A stretch of DNA of 64,000 nucleotides. It comes from Desulfurobacteriaceae bacterium (lineage in GTDB: Bacteria > Aquificota > Aquificia > Desulfurobacteriales > Desulfurobacteriaceae). The notes under the pieces were generated by a model. That model was not told where the DNA came from. It made no database searches and saw only the letters and a program-made list of their open reading frames with translations. Shown one piece after another: positions 47,003-56,205 of the stretch. Every line of letters begins with the position of its first letter. Positions within the stretch are counted from its first letter, which is position 1. The stretch is from contig JALUGO010000005.1 in the NCBI GenBank assembly GCA_027051905.1, positions 1-64,000 on the forward strand, given 5' to 3'. The translations under genes were made by a program, and so were the position numbers.

Positions 47003-47988
47003 TGTGAGGCTGTTTGAAAAATCCAGAAGACAAAGAGAAGAACCCACAGATTGAAGAGGCAAAACTTAGCTAAGACAAACAGCTGAGCTAGATGAAAACT
47101 CTTAGTTCTCTCACAACTCCCAACATCCTGCTTAATCTCATCAAATATGCCCTCTATAAGCCCTCTGAATCGATAGAGACTATTGGATTCAATAAGCTTT
47201 TAAGCCCTTAACCTTACCTCAGACTTAATACCTCTCCTGAAAGTTTCCTTAACCTTGATGTAGGATCCAAGGACCAACGTTTTCAAGGAGTTCAATAAAC
47301 TTAACACTATCATAGGCCTTGTCTCCTAAAAGCGGTTTCTTCCTCAATACATTCAGGATAAATCCTCTACGACCGAGCCAGCAGATTATCCTCTCTCCAA
47401 CCTTAACCTCAGAGGCATAGCTTTGCTCTGGTAGAACCGTCAGAACAAATTGTTTGCCACTTTCAAGGTGAACCTCAGAACTACTGTTTTAACGTGACTT
47501 TTGACTCTCTTTATCTCAATTCCTCTCAAAATTTTAAGGGGATAAAGCTCGTCATACTTAAACCCGGTTCCGTCAATTATGAGGAGCTTTACTTCTTTGT
47601 GATACTTACCTAAAAGCATTCTTGAGATGAAGTTGAGGAAGTCAATGAGGAGGTAGGGTGGGAGCTTTTTGAACCTGTAGTAGTAAGTTGAGAAGTCTGG
47701 AGTGGTTTCTTTTCCAAATACCTGGACTGACATGAATTCGAGTTCTCTGAATGAGAGTTTCCAGGCTACCTGAAGGAAAAGGAGGGTAAGGATTATCTCG
47801 TCGTTGTATTTCCTGGGTCTTCCTCTTTTGGTTTTGAGGGGATATAAATATTTAAGTAGAGCCTGTCCTCTCCGGTGCATGTAGCGTTTGGTGAGTTTGA
47901 GGACTTTGTTGAAGTTGAGTGTTTTTGCTCTCATGCCGGGGAGGATAGGCTTTTTTATTTGGTTTGGCAATTTTCAAACACTCTCGCA
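47003..47988 (-). mobile_element. Insertion sequence of 986 bp with 18-bp inverted ends and TCTAG target duplication
   Basis: The left end (47003-47020) and the inverted right end (47971-47988) match at 15 of 18 positions, both ending inward in GTTTGAAAA. Directly outside each end is the same 5-base sequence TCTAG (46998-47002 and 47989-47993), a target duplication. Inside lies one DDE transposase gene with frameshifts. The preserved duplication means the insertion is fairly recent, even though the transposase has decayed. Confidence 0.8.
47026..47970 (-). pseudogene. DDE transposase with two frameshifts
   Basis: The first frame gives about 176 residues including [19 protein letters not shown] and the first catalytic Asp in [13 protein letters not shown]. 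It shifts frame near 47476, continuing as [19 protein letters not shown], with the second Asp in PLLGDKAYDSVKF; a second shift near 47265 leads to RFRGLIEGIFDEIKQDVGSCE with the third acidic residue. The order D, D, E and the spacing fit IS4/IS5-like DDE enzymes. Two breaks make it inactive, unless one shift is programmed. Confidence 0.75.
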
Positions 47989-48054
47989 TCTAGTGTTTAG
48001 AAGGCTGTAGCATCTGATTATAATTTTTCTTTTGTTAAAGCCTTATTGTAAGTA

Positions 48055-49215
48055 TCACAGAATAATTCTATATTTCTCGTTCAACTCTTCAATAGCTTCT
48101 AAAACACTTTCAGGCGAAATTTGCGATATACAAGGAGGAACTTCTCCTTTCTGTAAGTTTACATACTTACATTTCCATCCACATTGGAAACAGTCCATAG
48201 GTTTATAAACGCATTTCACGACATCATCAAACTCTGGCCACGGAAGGAATCTCCCAAAGTGTCCACCACCAAGAATACACACAGTTGGAACTCCTGAAAG
48301 ATAAGCAAGATGTGTAAGTCCTGTTTCATTTCCTATTACTAAAGATGCATTCATCACTATAGACATAGCTTCTTCTATGGAGGTTTTCCCTGTTAAATCT
48401 ATAAAATTAGGGTGCTTAAGTGGAAATTTATTAAGCCCAAGTTGAACTAATTTCAAGTTTTTGGGTAGTGAATTTAAAAGTTTTTGCCAATTTTTCAGAG
48501 GAAATTTTCTAAACTGGCTCGAAGCGTCTGGTAAAACCACAACATACTTTGAAAACGAGGGCTTACAAACAATTGTATTTTTTATCTCCTCAAAAGCTGC
48601 TCTATACAGTTGTTTTACATTTTCATTTATATCTTTCCCTGTAAGTTTCTCAAAAAAGTTCTTTTCGTGCTCAAAAATATGGACATAGGGCTTACTTTTT
48701 TCTTCCATGTTATAATCATAAGTAATAAGTTCATTGCATATCCTATTGTTAAATTGTAACCATTTAATAAAATCATTACCATAACATATTTTTCTTTCAG
48801 CTCTTAAGAGTTTAAGTATTTCATCCCCTTCTATCTGAGCCCTATGTGGAACAAGGTTAACAGCTAATTCAAATGACATTGAAAGAATTTTTCTTAGCAC
48901 TTTAAATCTATAAGTAGGAACACTTCTGAATTTTCTTTGATTAACTTTAATGTAATTTAAATTTAAAAGGGAATATAAAGGAGCAACAGAACTGTTAACT
49001 ATCCATAAAGCATCAGGATATAAGCTCTTATATTTGAGCAGAAAAGGAAGGAAGATAAAGTTATCTCCTAAAATATCCATACGGATAAATGCAACATCCT
49101 TTCTTTCTGAAATTTTTGTAAAAATGGAAGAAGAAACATTTATAAGTTTTATTACTAGTGAGAAGTAAAGTTTCTTTAACGCTTTTCTAAGCAATAACTC
49201 TTTCTTCTTAAACAT
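48055..49215 (-). CDS. GT9-family glycosyltransferase (heptosyltransferase-like), divergent
   Basis: 386 residues. VAFIRMDILGDNFIFLPFLLKYK opens the fold, VVLPDASSQFRKFPLKNW and the LVIGNETGLTHLAYLSGVPTVCILGGGHFGRFLPWP donor motif close it. The last part has CFQCGWKCKY, similar to the cysteines of the other two GT9 proteins. It overlaps the flippase gene by 8 bases, and the IS inserted just downstream of its stop. Probably transfers a core or O-chain sugar. Confidence 0.85.
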   Translation of the reverse strand: MFKKKELLLRKALKKLYFSLVIKLINVSSSIFTKISERKDVAFIRMDILGDNFIFLPFLLKYKSLYPDALWIVNSSVAPLYSLLNLNYIKVNQRKFRSVPTYRFKVLRKILSMSFELAVNLVPHRAQIEGDEILKLLRAERKICYGNDFIKWLQFNNRICNELITYDYNMEEKSKPYVHIFEHEKNFFEKLTGKDINENVKQLYRAAFEEIKNTIVCKPSFSKYVVVLPDASSQFRKFPLKNWQKLLNSLPKNLKLVQLGLNKFPLKHPNFIDLTGKTSIEEAMSIVMNASLVIGNETGLTHLAYLSGVPTVCILGGGHFGRFLPWPEFDDVVKCVYKPMDCFQCGWKCKYVNLQKGEVPPCISQISPESVLEAIEELNEKYRIIL

Positions 49216-50464
49216 CTATATCTCCCAACTTTCTTTTAACAAGGAAATATGAACACAATAAAACAATTTCTGTAATAACAGCAGAAAGAGGTATGGATAG
49301 AATCCCTACCACTTTTATTTTGCTAAGAAACAATAAGGACACTACATTGAAAAAACCAGCAAAGGTGGTTATCCAAAAGAAAAATTTATTGAATCCATTT
49401 GACAAAAACCACAAAGTAAACAACATTATATTTATTCCAGAAAAGAAAAGAGCAATTGAGAAGATCTTTAAAATATTTGCTGTCAACTGAAACCCCTCAC
49501 CATACAGAAAATTTACAAGAAAATCCGCATTTGAGAAAAAAAGAATAGACATTAAAGTGCTACTAGTAACGATAATTCGATAGTATAAAGGTGTAAAACT
49601 CCTTCTATTCCTTGAAAAATAAGGGTATAAAACTCTAAACATTATACTAAAAATGTTCCTAAAAGCAACAAACAGCTTTTCCGCAGCATTATAGTATCCT
49701 ATTAAAGTATAATCAAAAATTAACCCGCCAATAAATGTGTTAGCTTGATTGAAGAGTGAAATAGAAACTTGAGATAGAAATAACGAAGTTGAAGTCCTTA
49801 AATATTGAAAGGGAATCTTTAGATCAGGTATATAACATTTTATATCAAAATGCTTGAGTACTACAAGAAGCGAAACGATTCCCCCAATTATCATACCTAC
49901 TGCATTCAGCAATGGAACTTTCCAATAGTCGCTCGCATTATGGATAAATAGAAGAATTAATATCAGAAAGAAAAATTTAATACCTATCTCAATTATGGTT
50001 ATATATTTCATTCTTTCCATTCCCTGAAAAAACCACACAGGAAACATAGTTTGCCCGATTACCATTCCAAAAGTCAGGTAGTAGACCAACCAATCCTTCC
50101 TAAATTTCTCAAAAGAAAAAACAATAATTGTCATAATCATAAAAGATAATATAAGCAAACCGAGTTTTACGAGCATTACTGAATTAAAAATTTCAGAGAT
50201 TTTTTTCTTATTCTCTCTATACATTGAAATTTCCCTAGTAGCAGATAGATTAAATCCATAATCTGTTAAGATATTAAAATATTGCATAAACGCTTGAGCA
50301 AATGCAATAAGCCCGTACTTTTCAGGTCCTAAAACTCTAACAAGATAAGGTAGAGTAATAAGAGGGAGAACGTAATTAAAACCTTGTAGAACTGAAAGTA
50401 ATAGAAAGTTCTCTAACAAGCGTCTTTTTTCAGCATTAAGTTTTCCATTTAAAACCTTCCTCAC
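49208..50464 (-). CDS. Polysaccharide flippase (Wzx-like, MOP superfamily)
   Basis: 418 residues with about twelve hydrophobic segments. The N-terminus NFLLLSVLQGFNYVLPLITLPYLVRVLGPEKYGLIAF is the hallmark of Wzx/RfbX flippases, and SLFLSQVSISLFNQANTFIGG in the middle is also typical. It moves undecaprenyl-linked repeat units across the inner membrane, complementing the initiating transferase and the Wzy-like protein of this locus. It is the first gene of its run; upstream is decayed DNA. Confidence 0.9.
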   Translation of the reverse strand: MRKVLNGKLNAEKRRLLENFLLLSVLQGFNYVLPLITLPYLVRVLGPEKYGLIAFAQAFMQYFNILTDYGFNLSATREISMYRENKKKISEIFNSVMLVKLGLLILSFMIMTIIVFSFEKFRKDWLVYYLTFGMVIGQTMFPVWFFQGMERMKYITIIEIGIKFFFLILILLFIHNASDYWKVPLLNAVGMIIGGIVSLLVVLKHFDIKCYIPDLKIPFQYLRTSTSLFLSQVSISLFNQANTFIGGLIFDYTLIGYYNAAEKLFVAFRNIFSIMFRVLYPYFSRNRRSFTPLYYRIIVTSSTLMSILFFSNADFLVNFLYGEGFQLTANILKIFSIALFFSGINIMLFTLWFLSNGFNKFFFWITTFAGFFNVVSLLFLSKIKVVGILSIPLSAVITEIVLLCSYFLVKRKLGDIDV

Positions 50465-50666
50465 ATTAAATGCCCTTAGCTTAGAATATCTAAATTAACA
50501 AGTTTCAAATACAACTTACTACGAGTAAAATATCTTTCTCCAAATGATCCTGCAACAAATACAGTCTGTAATTATCTTAGATTATAAGTTCGACAAAGTG
50601 TTTATCGTTAGCAATTTTACTTTGAAGCTTAGCTTTAAAAGTTGCAATCATATTTCCTATTACTCA

Positions 50667-51081
50667 TTAAGTTATGAATGGGGTCACGATTCTGAGTTTA
50701 TTCTCAATTATCTGTCCGTTTTGCATATCTTCTGTGTACAGAACATTGATTTTCTAAAGCGAAAGCAACTACCAGGCTATCCCAAAAGGACAGGCCATAT
50801 AGTTCTCTTATCGGATTAGACAGTAAACAGGTATTCAAAGTTACAGTTGCTATTTTGGAAATTGCTATTATGTTTTCCTGAATTATTCCAGTAGCTGTCG
50901 CATCTGATAAGTTGAATCTTCTAATAAAGTTCCAATGGCATTCATTTATTACCTGTATTGAAGTGTAAATGATTTTTTCTTGTGCTACCATACCTTCAAG
51001 TAAGGGCAATGAAATCTCCCTCTTCTTTTTGTCATCCTCCACTCTACTTTCTCTAGTATTCACAAATCCCCTATCTTTCAT
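50667..51081 (-). pseudogene. PIN-domain toxin (VapC-like), frameshifted
   Basis: The frame reads DDKKKREISLPLLEGM, IYTSIQVINECHWNFIRRF and YGLSFWDSLVVAFALENQCSV, all typical of a PIN ribonuclease, then ends out of frame. Shifting frame at about 50735 continues YTEDMQNGQIIENKLRIVTPF, the normal end with its acidic residues. The N-terminal catalytic Asp (expected in a DTNI motif) is also lost: the frame has FVNTRES. It is therefore a broken toxin gene. Confidence 0.75.
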
Positions 51082-51084
51082 AAA

Positions 51085-51290
51085 TATCCTCTTTTCGAGC
51101 TACTCTTGAGTAAGATGTTATCTTCACAGGAGAACAGAACCATCTGGGTAATACTTTAAGTTTCCGTTCTTTTACTCTATTTTGATGAAGAAAATTATAA
51201 AAATCTATTAGTTCCCTCTTTGCTTCTTCTGGTAATACCTCAAGATCTAGTTTTTTCGATCAACTACATACTTAACCTCCTGAAGCTTAA
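51085..51290 (-). pseudogene. DUF2281/VapB-like antitoxin remnant
   Basis: Too short and broken for normal ORF calling. One frame reads DLEVLPEEAKRELIDFYNFLHQNR and ends VARKEDIYER just at the toxin start, the usual antitoxin pattern (LPEEAKKEVLDFI-type helix). A stop and a shift lie near 51250, just after an AGGAGG ribosome site. With the PIN remnant it forms a decayed toxin-antitoxin pair. Confidence 0.6.
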
Positions 51291-51295
51291 TTTAG

Positions 51296-51829
51296 CTATT
51301 TATCAGTTGCCCACTCTATTAATATATCCGCAACTTCTGGTCTTGAGAATTCTTTAAGAAATCTTTCGTCTTCCCTGAGCACGGCTTTGACTTTAGTTCC
51401 GCTCAGGTGGATGTGATCTTCCTTTGAATGGGAACAGGTTTCTGAAGTTGCCATGTTTTCGCACTTTGTGCAGTAGAAAGCGTGTTCAAATTTCAGCAGC
51501 CTGATACCGAGTTCGTCAACGAACTGGCCAACGAATTCTCGAGCTTCGTAAGTTCCGTAGTAATTCCCGACGCCGGCATGACCTCTACCAATTATCATGT
51601 GAGTATAACCGTAGTTTTTACGCATAATCATATGGTGAACGGCTTCTCTGGGGCCTGCGTAGTGCATTAGAGCTGGAAGTTCGCTTAAGTGAATTCTATT
51701 CTTCTTGAAGTAGTTCTCTATGAGAACTTCGTAACACTTCATTTTTTCAGGTGCTGGAATAGCGTCTTTTTTCGCCTCTTCGACAAGGAGATATATTAGA
51801 ACTCCGTCCATAGTCTCAAGAGCACATTG
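51296..51829 (-). pseudogene. sat: Sulfate adenylyltransferase, C-terminal half only
   Basis: About 178 residues match ATP sulfurylase: PALMHYAGPREAVHHMIMRK, the nucleotide site IIGRGHAGVGNYYGTYEA and the end HLSGTKVKAVLRED with FSRPEVADILIEWA. Full enzymes have about 380-400 residues; the N-terminal part with the QxRN motif is missing. The fragment begins abruptly at QCALETMDG, joined to a piece of cysQ. Without the first ATP-site residues it cannot be active, though an internal ATG at 51811 leaves an open frame. Confidence 0.85.
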
Positions 51830-51855
51830 GGAACCTTTATCTTGATGTTACAGTC

Positions 51856-52117
51856 CATAAATTCCTCCGTTCCGTCAAGAAGACCTATCATCCAGAAAGT
51901 TTCCAAACCTTTCCTGGTAGGAAATAGTCTTTCCTTCCTCAGAAAGGATTGGTAAGCCGTATTCGGAGAGAAACTCTTTGATTACTTGATGCGCTTTTTT
52001 ATCTGCCAATGTAATGGGAGATTTATCTTCCTTCCTGCTAACCTGAAAATTTTTATCTTTGTAAATTTTCAGGTTTTCCTCCCCTGCTCCAATAGCATAC
52101 TTTACAGCTATGGCCAA
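51856..52117 (-). pseudogene. cysQ: 3'(2'),5'-bisphosphate nucleotidase CysQ, N-terminal piece, frameshifted
   Basis: About 85 residues match CysQ: KYAIGAGEENLKIYKD, EDKSPITLADKKAHQVI and LPILSEEGKTISYQER. Near 51890 the frame shifts to FWMIGLLDGTEEFM, corresponding to FWLVDPLDGTKEFI of the family with the first metal-binding Asp already lost. No ATG is left at the expected start. The rest is deleted at the junction with sat. Confidence 0.8.
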
Positions 52118-52165
52118 AAATCTATCTATATAATTTAGACTCCACTATTTAAGAAAATACAGAAG

Positions 52166-53383
52166 TTACTTAATAAGCTCGCCGATTTTGAAGATTGGTA
52201 GATACATGGCAACAATAATAAAGCCAATTATAGAGCCGATGAAGACGATCATCAAGGGTTCAATGAGGGAGGTTAAGCCGTCAACTGCACGGTCTACTTC
52301 TTCTTCGTAGAAGTCGGCAACTTTTGTCATCATTTCGTCTAAGTTTCCGGTCTGTTCTCCTATTGCTGCCATGTTAACGACCATCGGAGGAAAAATTGAA
52401 ATTCTTGACATAGCAAGTGAAAGACTCACCCCTTTTTCTATCTGATCGCGCACTTTCAGTATAGCTTCTTTAATTACCTCGTTATTCGAAGTTTCGGCAG
52501 AAATTCTCAGAGCTTCAAGAATGTTAATTCCACTTGAAAGCATTGAAGAAAACGTTCTGGCAAAGCCAGCAATACTTGACTTTAAAAGGAGCTCTCCAAA
52601 AACCGGAAGTTTAAGAAATGCCAGATCAGTAATGAACTTGAACCTGCGGGAAAACCTGCGAAGCTGGAAGAACAAAACAATTACCGTAACAATTGCCAGA
52701 ACGAACCAGCCGATATAGTCCCTGAGCCAGTTGCTGGCATCTATTACTATCTGTGTCAGGAAGGGTAACGTTCCTCCTAAATCGGCATAAAGCTGTTTGA
52801 ACGTAGGTATAACGAATATCAGTATTCCCGCCACAATGACGGTAGCAATTATTAAAACAAAAATTGGGTAAAACAGAGCACTTTTAATTTTTCCTCTGAG
52901 TTTTTCTATCTTTTCAAGGTATTCAGCAAGCCTTTTGAGGGTCTCTTCCAGTGTTCCTGCTTCCTCAGCAGCTCTAATCATGGAAATGTAAAGATCTCCA
53001 AAAACATCTCTGTAGCGGGAAAGGGCTGTAGAGAACTTTCCACCCTCTTCTATGTAGGTGGCTATATCCTCTATTATCTGACGAAGACGTTTATTTGGAA
53101 CCTGATCTTTTATGATACGCAAAGACTGGACAAGGGGTATTCCTGCATGAACCATTGCATAAAGCTGACGCGTAAAAACGAGAAGGTCTTTTAAAGAGAC
53201 TCTGTTGAGGAAAGAGAAATCTATTGTAGTCTGAAAAATGGACTTATCTTCTGAAATCTTTTCAATAACTACAATTCCTCTGCTTAGAAGAGCCTCTTTA
53301 GCGGCATCTACGCTATCAGCCTCTACAAGACCTCTCTTTCTCCGGTTTAAAACGTCCCTGCCAACAAACCTGTAAACTGCCAT
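52166..53383 (-). CDS. pilC: Type IV pilus inner-membrane platform protein
   Basis: 405 residues. Two copies of the GspF/T2SSF domain: the first with RVSLKDLLVFTRQLYAMVHAGIPLVQSL (about 60-185), the second with FARTFSSMLSSGINILEALRIS (about 270-395). Three membrane helices lie near 168-190, 220-240 and 378-398. It forms the base of the pilus machine on which the PilB and PilT motors act. It abuts pilT with no gap (one base apart); pilB and pilins are not in this window. Confidence 0.95.
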   Translation of the reverse strand: MAVYRFVGRDVLNRRKRGLVEADSVDAAKEALLSRGIVVIEKISEDKSIFQTTIDFSFLNRVSLKDLLVFTRQLYAMVHAGIPLVQSLRIIKDQVPNKRLRQIIEDIATYIEEGGKFSTALSRYRDVFGDLYISMIRAAEEAGTLEETLKRLAEYLEKIEKLRGKIKSALFYPIFVLIIATVIVAGILIFVIPTFKQLYADLGGTLPFLTQIVIDASNWLRDYIGWFVLAIVTVIVLFFQLRRFSRRFKFITDLAFLKLPVFGELLLKSSIAGFARTFSSMLSSGINILEALRISAETSNNEVIKEAILKVRDQIEKGVSLSLAMSRISIFPPMVVNMAAIGEQTGNLDEMMTKVADFYEEEVDRAVDGLTSLIEPLMIVFIGSIIGFIIVAMYLPIFKIGELIK

Positions 53384-54487
53384 CTAAATACCTTTGGAAA
53401 TTGATTTAATAAGCGATTCAAGTTCTTTAAGGTCTGGAGAAACCCTTTTAGCTTCTTCAAGATCGATAACACCATCAACATAGAGCTGGGCAAGGTGCTG
53501 ATTCAGAGTAATCATTCCCGTAGCAGCCTGACCGGTTTGCATCATTGAATATATCTGGTGGAGTTTGTTCTCTCTAATAAGATTTCTGATCGCAGGCGTC
53601 GGGATGAACACCTCTACCGCTGCAACTCTTCCTTTTCCATCCTTTCTCTTTAAGAGCTTTTGGGCTACAGTTCCAACTAAGACAAAGGAGAGCTGTGTCC
53701 TTATCTGTGCCTGCTTTTCTGCTGGAAAAACATCCACTATACGGTTAATAGTTTCAACAGTGGAGTTGGTATGGAGAGTTGAGAAGACGAGATGTCCTGT
53801 TTCTGCAGCCGTAAGGGCCGCTTCTATAGTTTCTGGGTCTCTCATCTCTCCTACCAGGATTACGTCTGGGTCTTCACGGAGAGCTGCACGGAGTGCCCTG
53901 GCAAAACTCTTTGTGTCGTTGCCGAGCTCCCTCTGAGTAACGAGGGCTTTACTGTGCTCATAGACAAATTCAATAGGATCTTCAATGGTTATAATGTGGT
54001 AAGGATAGGTGTCGTTAATTATTTTTAAAAGAGAAGCCAGGGTCGTTGACTTACCCGAACCTGTTGGCCCGGTTACCAGAACAAGCCCTTTGTCTTTATG
54101 TGCAAAGCTCTCTATAATCTTTGGTAATCCTAGCTTATCAAAGCTGGGTATATCAAAGGGTATTAACCTGAATGCCGCTGCAAGGGATTGCCTCTGGAAG
54201 TAAGCATTTCCCCTAAAACGGGCAACACCTTTTATTCCAAAAGAAAAGTCCAGTTCCCACTCTTCTTCAAGCTTCTTCTTCTGAAAGTCTGTTAGCACGC
54301 TGTATATTAAGCGTTTTGTATCAGCAGGCGTAAGAACTCCATACTCGCTTAGAGGAACAAGATCTCCCAGAATTCTTACTCTTGGAGGACTTCCCGGAGC
54401 CAGGTGAAGATCAGAACCCTTCCTCTCAAGAACCTCTTTAAGGAGATCCAGCATTGTCACACTGTTTCGCATGACCACCCCTGCCAC
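53384..54487 (-). CDS. pilT: Type IV pilus retraction ATPase
   Basis: Up to 367 residues. Walker A is VTGPTGSGKSTTLASLL, the Asp box is ITIEDPIEF, Walker B DPDVILVGEMRDPETIEAAL, and the His box is VFSTLHTNSTVETINR. This is the hexameric motor which pulls pili back for twitching and DNA uptake. The frame starts at GTG 54487; ATG codons at 54472 and 54454 give a more usual family N-terminus (MLDLLKEVLERKGSDLHL). It follows uppP by one base. Confidence 0.95.
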   Translation of the reverse strand: MAGVVMRNSVTMLDLLKEVLERKGSDLHLAPGSPPRVRILGDLVPLSEYGVLTPADTKRLIYSVLTDFQKKKLEEEWELDFSFGIKGVARFRGNAYFQRQSLAAAFRLIPFDIPSFDKLGLPKIIESFAHKDKGLVLVTGPTGSGKSTTLASLLKIINDTYPYHIITIEDPIEFVYEHSKALVTQRELGNDTKSFARALRAALREDPDVILVGEMRDPETIEAALTAAETGHLVFSTLHTNSTVETINRIVDVFPAEKQAQIRTQLSFVLVGTVAQKLLKRKDGKGRVAAVEVFIPTPAIRNLIRENKLHQIYSMMQTGQAATGMITLNQHLAQLYVDGVIDLEEAKRVSPDLKELESLIKSISKGI

Positions 54488-54488
54488 A

Positions 54489-55253
54489 TTATAACAAAAC
54501 AGCTAAAAAGATAAGACCTGCAACAATTCTGTAAACTCCAAACGGGATAAAACTGTGATGCTTAACGTAACTGAGAAGCCACTTCACTGCAAGAAAAGCT
54601 GAAACGAACGCTACGGTAAATCCCACCGCAAGAAGCTGTAGGTTTTCCAGAGTTAAAAAACTTACGTTCTTCATCAACTCAAAGCCCGTTGCAGCAAGCA
54701 TGGTAGGTATGGCAAGGAGGAATGAAAATTCTGTAGCTGCAGGCCTTTTCATTCCAAGGAGCATTCCTCCTATGATTGTGGCTCCGGAACGGGAAGTCCC
54801 CGGAACCATTGCCAGAGACTGGAAAATTCCTATACCTATAGCCTTTAAGTAGCTTACTTCTTCAGGTTTTGAAATGTGATGTTCCTTTTCGCTGTGTAGG
54901 AGCTCCACAAGAATAAAAATCACCCCCCAAACTATCAGCATGAAAGAAACAACTCTGTAATCAAAGAGTTTTTCTACGTAGCCGTGAAGTAGAAGTCCTA
55001 AAATTCCAGTGGGGATAAAAGCTGCAATGAGCTTTTTCCAGAGCTCAATGTTTTTTATCAGCTTTTCTTTGTAGATGAAAACCACGGCAAGTATGGCTCC
55101 CAACTGGATGGCTATCTCAAAGGTTTTCTCAAATTGGGTCTGTTTAAGACCAAGGAGATGAGAAGCAAGTATGAGGTGACCGGTTGAGGAAACTGGGAGA
55201 AACTCGGTAAGTCCCTCAACAACTCCCAACACAACTGAATCAGTAAGTGTCAA
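54489..55253 (-). CDS. uppP: Undecaprenyl-diphosphatase
   Basis: 254 residues, integral membrane protein with about eight helices. EGLTEFLPVSSTGHLILASHLLG and PGTSRSGATIIGGMLLGM are the two active-site signatures of UppP/BacA, which recycles the lipid carrier for peptidoglycan and surface glycans. Functionally linked to the polysaccharide genes on the other side of the pil genes. It overlaps thiL by 14 bases. Confidence 0.96.
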   Translation of the reverse strand: MTLTDSVVLGVVEGLTEFLPVSSTGHLILASHLLGLKQTQFEKTFEIAIQLGAILAVVFIYKEKLIKNIELWKKLIAAFIPTGILGLLLHGYVEKLFDYRVVSFMLIVWGVIFILVELLHSEKEHHISKPEEVSYLKAIGIGIFQSLAMVPGTSRSGATIIGGMLLGMKRPAATEFSFLLAIPTMLAATGFELMKNVSFLTLENLQLLAVGFTVAFVSAFLAVKWLLSYVKHHSFIPFGVYRIVAGLIFLAVLL

Positions 55254-56205
55254 CTCCTCCTCCCTTCAGGTGGTCGTAACCAGATCTGGGAAGAAGCTCT
55301 CCATCGCCATAAACTCCTCTACCCTTTACAACCTTACCTATCGGTTTGAAGCCTGCTTCCCGGAGCTCACTTTCCTTTTCAGGCGGAGCAGTAATTATAA
55401 GCTCGTAATCCTCTCCACCAAAGAGCGCGTAAGAGAGGGCTTTTTCTATTCCACAGTATGAAATGAGGTTTTGAGAAAGAGGAATCGATTGAATGTCAAT
55501 TTCAATCTTTACATTCGAGGAGTCTGCAACGGTGTAGAGGTTGAAAACAAGACCGTCACTTACGTCAGTTCCGCACCTAACACCTGCCGAAAGGGCAGCC
55601 TGCCCCTCTTCAAGGCGTGCCTGGGGATTTAAAAACCTCTCCACAAGGTAAGTATCAACAACTCTGCCCTTTAACAGCTGTTCAAGGCCTGCTCTTGCAT
55701 CTCCAAAAGTTCCCGTAACGAAAACCAGATCTCCAGGCCTTGCACCGTCTCTTGTCATGAATCTGTTAGAAACCCCACCAACAAGAAAAAGGTCGAAGAA
55801 AACGTTTTTACTTCTAACGGTATCACCACCAACAAGGGAAAGGCCGTAAAACTCAAGGGCTGACTCAATTCCACGGTAGAAGAATTCTAAGTCTCCAAGA
55901 TCCAAAGTTTCGTTTACTCCAATGGTTATAAGGGAGTAAAGGGGAGCTCCCCCCATAGAGGCAACATCACTGACAGAGACAGACACCAGTTTCCTTCCCA
56001 AAAGGAAAAAGAAATCTCTCACCAATTCCTTCCACTCTAACAAAAAGTGAGAATCTTCCACCAGAGCATCACAGGTAAGAAGAAGTTTTCCAGAAGTTGA
56101 CGGAACAACTGCTGTATCGTCCCCTATACTAAGGTCAACAGAAGATGTTTTTTTTAAAAGAGCAGAAAGCCTGTTTATAAGCTCAAACTCACCTAAGCTC
56201 ATCAA
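55240..56205 (-). CDS. thiL: Thiamine-monophosphate kinase
   Basis: 321 residues. Phosphorylates thiamine phosphate to thiamine diphosphate. The N-terminal SIGDDTAVV, the DVASMGGAPLYSLITIGV block and the VGGDTVRS loop hold the metal-binding Asp residues, GTDVSDGL is the second acidic site, and the C-terminal ALFGGEDYELIIT motif is conserved. The upstream lipoprotein gene overlaps it by 17 bases. Confidence 0.95.
   Translation of the reverse strand: MMSLGEFELINRLSALLKKTSSVDLSIGDDTAVVPSTSGKLLLTCDALVEDSHFLLEWKELVRDFFFLLGRKLVSVSVSDVASMGGAPLYSLITIGVNETLDLGDLEFFYRGIESALEFYGLSLVGGDTVRSKNVFFDLFLVGGVSNRFMTRDGARPGDLVFVTGTFGDARAGLEQLLKGRVVDTYLVERFLNPQARLEEGQAALSAGVRCGTDVSDGLVFNLYTVADSSNVKIEIDIQSIPLSQNLISYCGIEKALSYALFGGEDYELIITAPPEKESELREAGFKPIGKVVKGRGVYGDGELLPRSGYDHLKGGGVDTY

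Noticed and set aside
50544-50819. A plus-strand open frame of 91 codons
   Set aside because: It is antisense to the PIN pseudogene, which has recognisable protein sequence.
51296-51811. A standalone sulfate adenylyltransferase
   Set aside because: Only the C-terminal half is present, joined to a cysQ fragment; it cannot be a functional enzyme.
54490-54498. TATAATG just upstream of pilT, like a -10 box
   Set aside because: It overlaps the uppP stop codon in a tight operon and would leave almost no leader; base composition explains it.
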